Assembly: GCA_029721515.1 (NCBI GenBank)
Contig: CM056565.1
Coordinates: forward strand, 1,576,398 to 1,640,397
Length of the DNA: 64,000 nt
DNA from: Synanceia verrucosa
Lineage: Eukaryota; Chordata; Actinopteri; Perciformes; Synanceiidae
Direction of reading: 5' to 3'
Part shown: positions 1 through 10,800 of the stretch, in pieces
Layout of the letters: each line of letters begins with the position of its first letter
How positions within the stretch are numbered: the first letter of the stretch is position 1
The notes under the pieces: model-generated
What the model saw: only the letters and a program-made list of their open reading frames with translations
Databases searched by the model: none
Told to the model about the DNA's origin: nothing
Program-made: the position numbers and the translations under genes

Positions 1-152
1 GTTCACTTGTACTGTTATATGATTTCCTGTAGCTACGTTTCCTCGCCATATCTATTCTGCTGCCATCTCAAGCCAGGCTCCCTTAATAAAACTGTTAAAA
101 CTAAAGAAGAATGCATCTGAGCCTGCATTCCACATCTGGGGTCACCTGACAG

Positions 153-1145
153 CAGGGGTGAAAGTAGTTTTCAATTCTTGCCGGTACTATTACCAAAACC
201 TTCATTGTCTCATATTGGTCTCTCTCGCTTCATGCATTTTAAAAAAGCAAAGTCAAAACCCAAACAAAAACATTTCAATATTTTACTGTAGCCTACCCGT
301 GTGGAGTAGGCAGAAATTAGAAACACTTGACAATATGATAAAATATTTATTTTAAAATATTTCTTTTAATTATTAAGGTGATTCTCTCATTTTCTGTGGT
401 GGTAACCCATCTTCAGTGTCCCTGTGTCCCAGTGTCTGCACTGTTCTGCTGTTTTATATCTGGATTTGATATCTGACAGATATTGAAATCTTGTTGAAAA
501 TGTTTCAGCCAACCACAAGAATGTGTCGAATTCGTTGGTGTAACTTATTGTTCGTCCTGTCCCGGTGCAAGCGGCGTTTTTTGACGTCTGTGGACCAGTT
601 GTGGAAAACGTCCCAGTGCATTAATTCAAATGCACCCATCCCCATAGCAACCACTCTGTTTCGGAAGTAGATGCGCATGCGCACTCTGCTGAGCGAAATC
701 TGGTCATTATTTCATAAGCAGTTTTTTTCAAGTTGTTCTGTGTCATTGAAGTTGAATAAAATAACATGAAACACAACTGCTCACTCTCCTACTGGTTTTA
801 ATGAGGACATTTTGCAACGTAGTGCTGCACGTGTGGAAGGCTGGGCGCAGAGGAGCGGAAGGGGAGGGGGAGAGAAGCAGGGCAAGAGCCTTCAGGGAGA
901 GAGGGAGATGTCCGACCAAGGCCCCGTCCAGCATGGACCAAAACACAGCAAGGACAGTTCAGAAACAATTCGGAATGAGTTAAAAGCGATTTATAAACAG
1001 ACAACGTAGTGTTCAAGACCGCATATTGCCAGCGGATCTATTTTCTGACCCAAAGTGCGGCCGTTACTGGTTCTGAATAAGGGCTTTAGAGCAGGCAGCC
1101 GCTCTCCCCCCTCTTCCTGGTACTACCAGCTTACTTTCACCCCTG
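153..1145. mobile_element. Non-autonomous hAT DNA transposon with 8-bp target duplication
   Basis: The ends are inverted copies of CAGGGGTGAAAGTA (left end from 153, right end to 1145). They are flanked by a perfect 8-bp direct repeat, CCTGACAG, at 145-152 and 1146-1153. An 8-bp duplication and a CAGGG start are hallmarks of the hAT superfamily. The 993-bp body has no recognisable transposase, so it is a deletion derivative or MITE. The perfect target duplication suggests a fairly recent insertion. Short open frames inside (about 743-1016) show no family resemblance. Confidence 0.85.
662..683. promoter_or_regulatory. Paired ETS-like and NRF1-like motifs inside the hAT element
   Basis: CGGAAGT (an ETS/GABP core) begins at 662. 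The palindrome TGCGCATGCGCA at 672-683 is a textbook NRF1 half-site pair. The two sites together are typical of TATA-less housekeeping promoters. Here they lie within a transposon, so function is only an inference; no transcript start can be seen. Confidence 0.4.
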
Positions 1146-1366
1146 CCTGACAGCTAAGATCTTCCCATGATCTTCCACATAAACTGGGCGCACAGAGCAG
1201 GCATGCCAGCATTTCCTTTAATTGTGTCTCCTAGTCCTCGGTCCAAACAGTCTGTGGCTCATTTGCATGAGAGGAGGAAGGGAAATGAGACTGAATCATG
1301 CAGAATAGTTATTAAGTTGTCGACTACAGTCTGATACTACCATACCATACCACTGATGTATGACTG

Positions 1367-1545
1367 GGCTGGCAGCAGCTCAGTCTGTAGGGACTTGGGC
1401 TGGGAACCGGAAGGCTGGTTCAAGTTTCAGACCAAATACGGAATGATCTGGTAGCTGGAGAGGTGCCAGCTTCTCCTGGGCACTGCAGAGGTTCCCTGGA
1501 GCAATGCATTAAACCCTCAACACTTGCATATGGTAGCCCCCTCAC
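1367..1545 (+). mobile_element. tRNA-derived SINE, + strand
   Basis: The sequence starts with a tRNA-like head containing an A-box-like GCAGCTCAGTCTGTAG and a B-box-like GGTTCAAGTTT (1417-1427). A body follows that ends near 1545. The same head occurs in reverse orientation at about 56000-56070. The degraded boxes and lack of a cloverleaf make a functional tRNA unlikely. Confidence 0.65.
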
Positions 1546-1885
1546 TCTGATATCTCTCCATCAACCTCTGTCATTTCAAACCTTTGTGTGTAATTTATAT
1601 ATATAAAAAAAAAACAGAGTGAAACCACTGAATTTCCCCTGGTGAAGTATACTTCTTCTTCTGATTGCATAACAGCAGCAGTTAATGTCAGCCATGCTCG
1701 TCGCTGTAACCAGTATCAGTGAGCATAATCATCACAATTGTTTAACAAAAGAGAACTGGATACAGCATTCAAAGTAGGGCCCCATCAATTATTATTATGT
1801 AGGCTATAAAATGCAGGTACACAGGACCCATACAACAGGTGCATGCTCACATGAAGGCAGTAAAATCCTACATCTGTGGGGCTCT

Positions 1886-2165
1886 TGACCATCCATCCAT
1901 CCATCCATTTTCTACCTCTTATCTTCTCATACACATAGAGACAGACAACCCCTCACACTCACATTCACACCTACGGTCAATTAGCCAGTTAACCTAATCC
2001 CCATGCATGTTTTTGGATGGTGGGAGGAAGCCAGAGTACCAGAGAGAACCCACACAGACATGAGGAGAACATGTAAACTCCACACAGAAAGGCCCCGGGC
2101 CGGGAATTGAACCCGGTACCTTCTTGCTGTGAGATGACAGTGCTAACCACTACACCACCACCCGT
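1886..2165 (-). mobile_element. tRNA-like SINE/interspersed repeat with (ATCC)n, - strand
   Basis: Read on the minus strand, this repeat begins near 2165 with a tRNA-like head: GGTGTAGTGGTTAGCA as A-box and GGTTCAATTCC as B-box (2102-2112). It ends in a (GGAT)n tail at about 1886-1910. A near-identical copy lies at 59682-60043, and tails of the family occur at 39217, 55526 and 58776. It is a dispersed teleost repeat, not a tRNA gene. Confidence 0.7.
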
Positions 2166-4192
2166 TTCTTGACCAATAATATTTTAATCACAAATGCATT
2201 TTCAATGTAGTGAGTATTATTTACATTAAAATGAACATGTTTTCCAAAAGAACTAGTAACACTAAGTCTATTTGTTTTTGGAAACTTTTCTCAATGCCCC
2301 CCTCTCTATCTAGTAAAATGGTTCAGTCCAGCTGCTCCATCAGACAGCCTGCAGAGAGCTAACTTTTCACAGACAGAGTGGAGGAGGAGAAAAAGAAAAG
2401 AAAAAAGCTCAGACAGGAGAAAGAAGCGAAGGGTCGACAGTTTGTCACCCAGTTCTTTCATAGGTAAGATGGGTCTGTTAGTGGTTCATGTGATGGAAAG
2501 TTCTGGAACATTAGCCTGCTGGCTAATCCTAACTTTGTGCAGAGTTTATAGACTAGAACGCTTTTGAAAAATACCATTAAAATGCTTTAAAATAAACGAT
2601 TCTTGGCCCCAATAAATATGAAGCAATATTTTCAAGTAAACTGTAACTGAAATGTGTAAAACTAAAGGTTTATTTAATAAGAATAAGTGAACAGTATGTA
2701 ATTAAATAGGACCCTCACATTGAACTTGCTTAATAAAATTGCATGGGAAAACTTCATGTAAAAAAATGAATGTGCATAGTTTTATGTAAAATGGGATCAA
2801 AATTTTTCACAGGCCTCATGACTGTCTATGGGGTGCCAGTAACATTTCCTTTTACGGGGTCCAATGTTTCTCATAACATTAGTAATTTCAGACACCCCCA
2901 CAAAGCTCAGATCAAAATTCAAACCCTGGCTGTAACAGAACAAAATGTGGAAAAAGTGAAGCCTTGTGAATACTATCTGAAGTTGATACACCTTAAAAAA
3001 TATCTGCACTGTTACAGATATCGCTTTCCCAGTAAAAGTCTACGGGAAACTCTATTTCTTTGCTCCAAGGCATCATGTGATGGACACGGAAGTTGAAATT
3101 TGTATACTGTGTAAAATTTGCCTCAAAGCCCAGCACACTTCCTGGTGGCTTGTTCAAAGCCTGGCACTCGTCCTGGGGGCTTGGTCACATGCCAGAGGAT
3201 GGAGGAGTGTGGAGAAATCACAAATTAAAAAATAACAAGGGGTGTGTTCCAAATGGCATACTTCTTCTTTTTACATCTACTACTCTTGTGTTCAAAATTT
3301 GAGAAGATAAAAAACAGGTGTTTCTGAGGTTGAAATATTTGTTTCTACTTCACTTAAAGGCATCCCAGAAAGAACCAAGAAAAACAGAAAACAGTATTTT
3401 ATAACATTTCACAGAAGGGTGTCATCACGTCTCATCATCACGGGGCCTTCTCTTCTTCTGGGCTCTAACTGATCTCATCAGACACATAGGAATGTTGACA
3501 GTATTATAACTGAAGTTAACCAATGGGATTTAAGGAGAAGAGTGTGAGAGGACATTCATATTCGAGGAGATAAACTCATCAGAATGTTTCATTACTTCAC
3601 ACTACATATTGCAGCTGCCCTCACAAAGTGCTACAGTATGCAGCATGCATGCAATTGGGACATACTACTTCCTCATGACAGTGTTCCTTGAGCTTTGACC
3701 CTCTAGCTCATACATACTGTATGTTGTGCAAAGGATCATGGGTCAGACTGTCATGCCTGCTAACATATTGCAAAAGACAACCAGATGTGGATGTCATCCT
3801 GCTATTCTTTGCATAGTGTATTTAACACACCGTGTAGGTGAACAGACTAAATCTTTGTCTGGTATGTTGTAGAATGATACTATGGGTACCCGCAGCTCAG
3901 ACCGGAAGTGGCTCGTGTGGACAAAATAAAGGATCGAGTCAACCCTAGTTCCACAGTGGATTTAAAACAATTGGTGACAGACGTCAATAAACCCAGATCT
4001 ATTAGTTCTTTGTCAACACAAATTAAGCGTCGGATTAATTATACATGCCTTTAGCGTGAATGGTGACTGAATTAGTAGCAGCCCACCAACATCACAAAAT
4101 GGGTTCCTCTGAAAGTATGCATACGATATGTAAATGATTATTCTACTTTATTAATAACTGTCAAGTGAACAGAAATAATGTGGTGCAGTGGG

Positions 4193-4193
<1 letters not shown>
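2166..4193. other. Intergenic region upstream of picalm, no gene seen
   Basis: No conserved exon is recognisable. TTCCAAATGGCATACTTCTT near 3250 and AATTGGGACATACTACTT near 3653 look like diverged inverted ends of a MITE, but their boundaries could not be fixed. ACCGGAAGTGG near 3900 is another ETS-type site upstream of the picalm promoter. Confidence 0.4.
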
Positions 4194-4247
<54 letters not shown>

Positions 4248-4250
4248 CGC
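4194..4250. repeat. (GT)n-(GC)n microsatellite
   Basis: An uninterrupted run of GT dinucleotides passes into GC dinucleotides at 4240-4250. It is a simple repeat immediately upstream of the presumed picalm promoter. Alternating purine-pyrimidine tracts of this kind can adopt Z-DNA. Confidence 0.95.
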
Positions 4251-4277
4251 AGGTAGTTTCATCTTTTTTTCTCCTCG

Positions 4278-4312
4278 ATTGGGCTCTTACTGTGAAAACC
4301 GTGTCCGGAAGT
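4278..4312 (+). promoter_or_regulatory. picalm: Putative picalm core promoter motifs
   Basis: An inverted CCAAT box (ATTGG, 4278-4282) and an ETS site (CCGGAAGT, 4305-4312) lie about 400 bp upstream of the picalm start codon. No TATA box is evident. The region between here and 4691 is presumably promoter plus 5' untranslated exon 1. The transcription start cannot be fixed from sequence alone. Confidence 0.4.
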
Positions 4313-4691
4313 CGCATCTATTTTTATGCTGTCTGTCCATGCAACGTTACGGTATGTGGTACTTGTACGGGAAGAGGAGAGGAAACTAGACGTGAGGGAT
4401 CGATTGTAAGACTGGGTTCGTATCTTACTGTTATGAACGTCTTACGGTTGAGTTATACTGCAGGTCCAGTTGGTGTATCTTGTTTTATCTGTCATTAGTT
4501 AGCTTACCAGCTTGCCTACAAGCGAAATGTAACCCCTGCCGTCGTCTCATTATTTCTTCTCTGTCTGTCTCCCTTGTCTCCACTGTTGTCAGGTGGAACA
4601 GAGCCTTCGACACCGTCCACAAAACCCAGGCTATTCCTCTGGATTTAGAAACCTTTCTGTAACGGTGACCATTTATTTGATCCGACACAGG

Positions 4692-4821
4692 ATGTCTGGA
4701 CAGAGCATTACAGACAGGATAACCGCCGCTCAGCACAGTGTCACCGGGTCGGCGATTTCCAAAACTGTGTGCAAGGCGACCACACATGAAATAATGGGGC
4801 CAAAAAAGAAACATTTGGATT
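4692..4821 (+). CDS. picalm: picalm exon 1 (start of ANTH domain)
   Basis: It encodes residues 1-43 plus one base. It ends in GPKKKHLD, the phosphoinositide-binding cluster, followed by the strong donor GTAAGT. The ATG at 4692 follows CACAGG, an acceptable start context. Confidence 0.95.
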
Positions 4822-7800
4822 GTAAGTATCATATTACTTGTTTAATGATGTAGCTGTCACTGTTAGATTTCAACTGGGTTCGACTGTTTTATAGTCAAAA
4901 TTTGAATGTTGTGTCTTTGCTATGAGGCCTGCACATACATGCAATTTAACGCTAATGTAACATTAGCTTGACCATACTGTGATAGTTACTCTGTTGTCAA
5001 AACTACTGTAGGCTCCATCCAGTCAAATAGATAACATTAGTTTATTTTAGCTCAAATGCTAACGTGAGCAAGGCTAACGGTTTTGGTTACAGACAGGCAG
5101 TCTGCCAATGACATGGACTCAGTGCTAGCAGCATGTTAATGCTAATTCGTTGTAATGCGTCGACATATTTTGTTTAAATTAATAACCACAATATCTGAAC
5201 AGCCGCGTTATTCACTGTGGCATTGCACATAGCTAATTGCCTTAATGTAACGTTAGAAAACCTTGTTGGCGAGCTAACGTTAGCTCTGGAGAGAGTCACT
5301 GATCAATACAACATGTAGTAAGTTTGTTAAAACAGTTACCCTGATGTTGGTGAGTTGGCAAGACTAACTTGTGTATCCTGTGGAATAATATATGCAGTGT
5401 GACTTGTTCGGTGTCACAGAATTTGTTATCCACGGTCCATCGAACAATTTATTTTTATATAATATTTCATATTTTAGATGGCCCAAAATCCAGTTCTGTG
5501 AAAACATGTAGTGCAGCAGGTAGCTAACAACCTCAGATTTGCAACAGTAGCTGCCTACAAGACACTACATAATGTATCTAACTTTGGCTAAGCTGTGTGG
5601 ACTCCTAACCTTATAAATGTTTTTTTGACAGTGACCCACAATGAGGCTACAATTATGTGATTGTGCTCTTTATGTTTATGCTATGATCTCTTAAACATGA
5701 GTACTGTGTATGTCTTTATTAAGCACTCTAGCAAATCTATTTTCAGCACGGTCACATCCACGGATGCCTTATTTTAGAGTGAGCTTATTTTAGTTTTGAG
5801 CTGTTGTTAATGTAAGAATCTGTCCGTCTGGATTGGCTTCACCAGTCATTCTATTTCCATTAGAGATGTATGTCTTTTGGTTAGTTGACACAGCCTTTTG
5901 CACTTTCTAACCTTTGGGTCATGTCTGAGTGTCAATCTGTCTTTTTCCCAGATGTTGCATGGTATTTTCAGGGGCTCCCAAGTTAAAAGGATCAATTGTG
6001 TAAACCTCTCCTATTTTTTTATTATTAGTTTATATTCTACATGCATAGAATCATATGGAGCTTATCAGTCCATTGATGGTGAGGTCTCATGTTATTTGCT
6101 GAAAACCTGTTACATGCTGCATTGTAACTTGCATGATTTTGACAAGTTTTATACATTGTGCTTATTTGTGAACCATCAACAGGATTATCCATGGACTATA
6201 ATCTTATTGAATTTTTACAGGTATTTGCTGACTGTCACTACTACTACTCATGTTTTATCAATCAGCTGTTTCCATTCAGTTATTTCTCTTCAGGGATACA
6301 CTATTATGTATTTTGGCCTGATTTTATGGGCCTTACAAACAAAAACAAGACACTAGAACTTGGTAGCTCTTTGGTCCACAAATGGAAAACATGTAGTGCA
6401 GCATTTATGCAAATGGTCATCACATTTAATTTGGGATTGAAGAATATACAATACATATCTCATCACGGTGCTACCCTGCTACTATATGGAATCCACTTCC
6501 CTTTCCCTCCTATATTTGGGTCTGGCTTGAGCAAGAATTGGCATGCCTGATGTTGGAATGTTTGGGTTTTAGAATAACTACACCTTTCAGCTGATGGAGT
6601 AGGCAGTTATGAGGCCATATCCCTGTGATCTTGCTGTCTCCAGACAAACACTTGATGACTAGCTCATCTGTGGGACTGCGGAACTGAAGCTGAGATAATC
6701 TAGAGACCCATAGGATTCTCACTTAGGTTTGAGGCCAAATTCAGTGTCTCCCCACAGTCCCGAGACCTAAATAAGTGTGTGAAAGCATTTTCCTGGCCAC
6801 CCAGCCATTGTCCGAATTTATCAGAGCTGACCGCAGGTTGGTTCCGCGGCATAACTACATTCCTATGACCCCACAGAAATATTTCGGCCAAAGTGAATAA
6901 ATGTACTCGATTTTCCCCCCCAATTACTTTCCGTGTACTGCACATTTACTTCTAGTGAATGGCGGTGCAGATCACAACGCAAAGGTCTTGTCTTGTTCAT
7001 TTTCTTTTGGGAACTATTTTTCGGTGCGGAAAAACACAGCCGACGCACACCACGGAACGTCATTGGGAAACTCCCACCCCCCCACTTCCCCCCACAACAC
7101 TGCGTAGCCACCATCTTCCTGCTACAAATACCATGACCACAGAGTGACGTCTAATCATGTACTGGGTGTAATAATAGGCTACTTACTCTGTAGACAGCTG
7201 CCCATTAGGCCCGCTTGGTGTGTTTTTCCTTTTCCAATTCACTTTATCGCGCCGGAAAAAGAAAGTGAGGACTGCTGGGTGAATCATTGCCGTGAAATCC
7301 TCGGTAGTAGTGACACAAACGCGGCTATCCTCTTCGGTATTCCTCGGCATCGACGGTAGTGTTTCGCCCCACTCGGCACAACAAAAACACTCCATTTCAG
7401 TAGCCATTGGTTGGCATTCTCCACACTTACACCATGTGCTCTCCTGCACTCATCTGGATCACCTGGAGTAACGGGAACTTCCAGTCTTCTCTGATCTAAA
7501 GCCCGCAACTCCTCTTTAGTAAAGACTGGTTCAAAAAGATAGGGTCTGGGATTTTGGAAGTCCAAGTCTTCATCTTCATCCGTAATGTAATCTTCAATGT
7601 AATCTTCCATCTCCAACAACTCTTATAAGAGCAACTAAAAGCTAGCCAGTGCCACGCAGTAGAAGGAAGCTGTTGGCCTGGTCCAGGTAAGCGACGCAGT
7701 GTTGTGGGGGGAAGTGGGGGGGTGGGGGTTTCCCAATGACGTTCCGTGGTGTGCGTCGGCTGTGTTTTTCCGCACCGAAAAATAGTTCCCAAAAGAAAAT

Positions 7801-10800
7801 GAACAAGACAAGACCTTTGCGTTGTGATCTGCACCGCCGTTCACTAGAAGTAAATGTGCAGTACACGGAAAGTAATTGGGGGGGAAAATCGAGTACATTT
7901 ATTCACTTTGGCCGAAATATTTCTGTGGGGTCATAGGAATGTAGTTATGCCGCGGAACCAACCTGCGGTCAGCTCTGATAAATTCGGACAATGGCTGGGT
8001 GGCCAGGAAAATGCTTTCACACACTTATTTAGGTCTCGGAACTATGGGGAGACACTGAATTTGGCCTGGGGGTGGCGTATCCCTTTAAAGAGGGCTGAAA
8101 GGTGCTCTTGTTTCATGACCAGTCAGGTTTAGCCCTGATGCGTCATAATAATGTGCCAAAATCTTGTGTTCCCTTTTCTGGGTTGCAGTTGAGATATGAC
8201 CCTTGCCACTGTCTTCATAGAGTTTGCACTGGACCACAGTTTGAATTCTTTGACACTGACATGCTAGATAAATGCAATCGCATAACTTAAAAGAGACTGC
8301 AGTTACCAGACAGGGACAGGGTGAATGAATCACCCTCTGCTGCCAGCTTCAGCGTATTTACTTGTATGTTTGTTCAGTGTAATTGTGAAATTTCCTTTGG
8401 GACAACTCCAACAGTCTATGAAACATTACATAGAAACAGACATAGTCTGAAGTAGGCTGTAGTACCTCCTGATGAATAGTGGTCAGCCAAAGTGCATGGC
8501 AGCAGTTTTTTTTTGTCTAGGTTAATTGTCATTATGTAAAGTTCAAAACATACTGCAAGTGCTCAAAGGTCTCTCATGGAGTAACGAATGTATGAAGTCA
8601 GCAGTGACTGTTGACCTTTGGTACTGGCATAAAAATCTGGATTCAAGAGGAAATCCATATAGGACTGCAGGCACATGAATACCCTGTGGTGTATTGCTTT
8701 CTTTTTATTTTGTACAGCTGGCCTGCTCTGTTCACAGAATGATCAGTAGTATCTTAAAGTTAGAATAGTAGGTAATTTGTTATTAGTGTTGAACTCTTTT
8801 AGGCAGTTTCGAAACACAAGTGGAGTCAGCCTGTACCACTTCCTTTTAAATTCTGATTGGTCCACAGACAAAATCAGTCTCTCAGTAAATTACTGTTCTA
8901 AACTGCCCTGCCCATTTCAATAATGAGATCACTTTATTTTCACTTGTCTTACAGCAGTGATACTTTTGCATCTGTATCCTAGTCAGATGCAGCATATGTG
9001 AAAGGGGCTGGTGATTGGAGGGTTATTGCAGGTTACACACCTCCAGCAAGACATTTACACCACTTCCTGTTACAGAGTGCAGAGTGTTTGGCAAACAATA
9101 TGCTCTGCCATTTTGTGTGTGTGTGTGTGCGTGTGTGTGTGTGCGTGTGTGTGTGTGGTCAATATGTGTATATTTGGGATGCACATTTCCATTATTACAT
9201 CAAGGCACATTAATGATTGAGAAACAGAAGACAACATTTGAAACATCTGTTTTTGCACAAAAACATTTTGATACATTGACTTGCTGAATTTGTATTAGGA
9301 AAAACAATGTATTACAAGTTGTAAAAGCCTCACCTCTTCACCCTGTGGTCAGTCCATTTGTTCACTGCTTGCCACACTTTGTAGTCTATGAGGTCATTGA
9401 GTGAGGCACTGATGTTCTGACTTACAGTAAATGCAGATCTGTATGGAAGATCAGGCCCTGAACTGTGCAGCTTTAAACGATCTCGTTCCTGTCTCATCTG
9501 TTTTTATTTTGATGACTGGACTGTGGCTTTAGCTTCTTCTGGTTCTCTGTAGTCACCATTAAAATTTTGAATTGTTTGGCCTGCAAGGCAAGTTTTCATG
9601 GCTGGCTGTTCTATAAAACCCCTTAATGTAGAAATCCTTTACTGATTAGCAGAAATGTTGGTTGTAAACTAGGTTTCTAATAGTTCTAGAAATTTGTGCA
9701 GTGCCATACAATTTACTGTTAATGAAACCTTAATATGTTTAACTCTTTAACTGCCAGCTGTTTTATAAAACAAAAAGTGCATTGTGCCAGTGTTTTTTTT
9801 TTTTTTTTTCACATTTTGAGTCATCTTTCAAGATCCACAGAATAGTTTGTACTATGTCTCTGAAAACACAGAATAGCTCAAATGAAAGAAAATGAAAAAA
9901 AGTTTGTTTTTACCTTGTTCCATTCTTGTTTGATCAGAGGTAGAGGACACTCCCACCAAAACAGCACTTTTTGTCCAGATTCTGTCCGTTTTGCTCTCTA
10001 AATGCGATCGTCTCCACTTCTTGCTTTGCATCTCTTTATGTTCCGACTACATCTCCCAGAAGCCCCAACATTACTCACAGGCTGTGGGAGACCGCAGTCA
10101 GCGACCTGCTGCTGAAAAAACACTTTGATATCAAAATACATCAATGGCACTCAAAGAGTTAAGCAGAGGATTTAAAGGCCCAAAATTGTGATTTGACGGT
10201 ACAGTACATTCTGGAGAATAGAGCAGGTTGATTTGAATTTTTCTTTGTAATTGCTTTGTCAATTTATTTGCACCATGAAGTATTGTTAAATAGCCCAAGT
10301 GCCCCATAGATTCATCCTCCCCATGCTGAATGAAGGGACAAGGAGCATGTGATTGCAGTGGCATCAAGTGACACCCCTTAAAAAGAGTGCTGACGCCCTG
10401 TTCACTAGCTGAGCTGAATGGAGCCCACTGTGGCTCCGAAAAGGCCTGTGACCTTCAATAGCACAACTCAAACTAGTGGTCGTCGCTTGCTCTTGTGGCC
10501 CACTAGACCCCACAGTTGTATAGTTGAAAGTATTTATGTTGTCTGATTTTTTTAATTTTTTTTTTTTTTCCCCATCTTAAATGTACCGTGCCGGACTGTA
10601 AAGCAGGTTGTAGGTAACCCTTAACCTGTTGTTCACACCTGGTGTATGTATAGTTTCAGGGGCTCTATTGGCGTTTTAGCCCCCATCATGTTTAGAGTAA
10701 CTGGATTGTAAGGATAGATGTTTCCTGAAGCAGGAAGTGTTCCTCTGGTTCCTAAAGCAAGCCTTGGATTGCCAAGGGTAAACAGGCAACAGGAAGTCAA

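Noticed and set aside
1417..1427. tRNA-like B-boxes at 1417, 2102, 41662, 56006 and about 59980 as tRNA genes
   Set aside because: None folds into a full cloverleaf with anticodon and paired acceptor stem; they belong to SINE or LINE-associated repeats.
4165..4498. Cys-Val repeat ORFs around 4.2 kb
   Set aside because: They are translations of the (GT)n microsatellite with no protein homology.
4593..4691. In-frame upstream extension of picalm from a GTG codon
   Set aside because: There is no ATG. The conserved PICALM N-terminus MSGQS begins at 4692, and no family member has such an extension.
6700..6945. Identical minus/plus frames in both arms of the foldback element (starting MCSTRKVIGG)
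   Set aside because: They mirror each other only because the arms are inverted copies; there is no known domain.
6732..8067. Foldback element as a recent assembly artefact (palindromic misjoin)
   Set aside because: The 588-bp centre is unique and the arms differ at several sites, so a simple artefact is unlikely.
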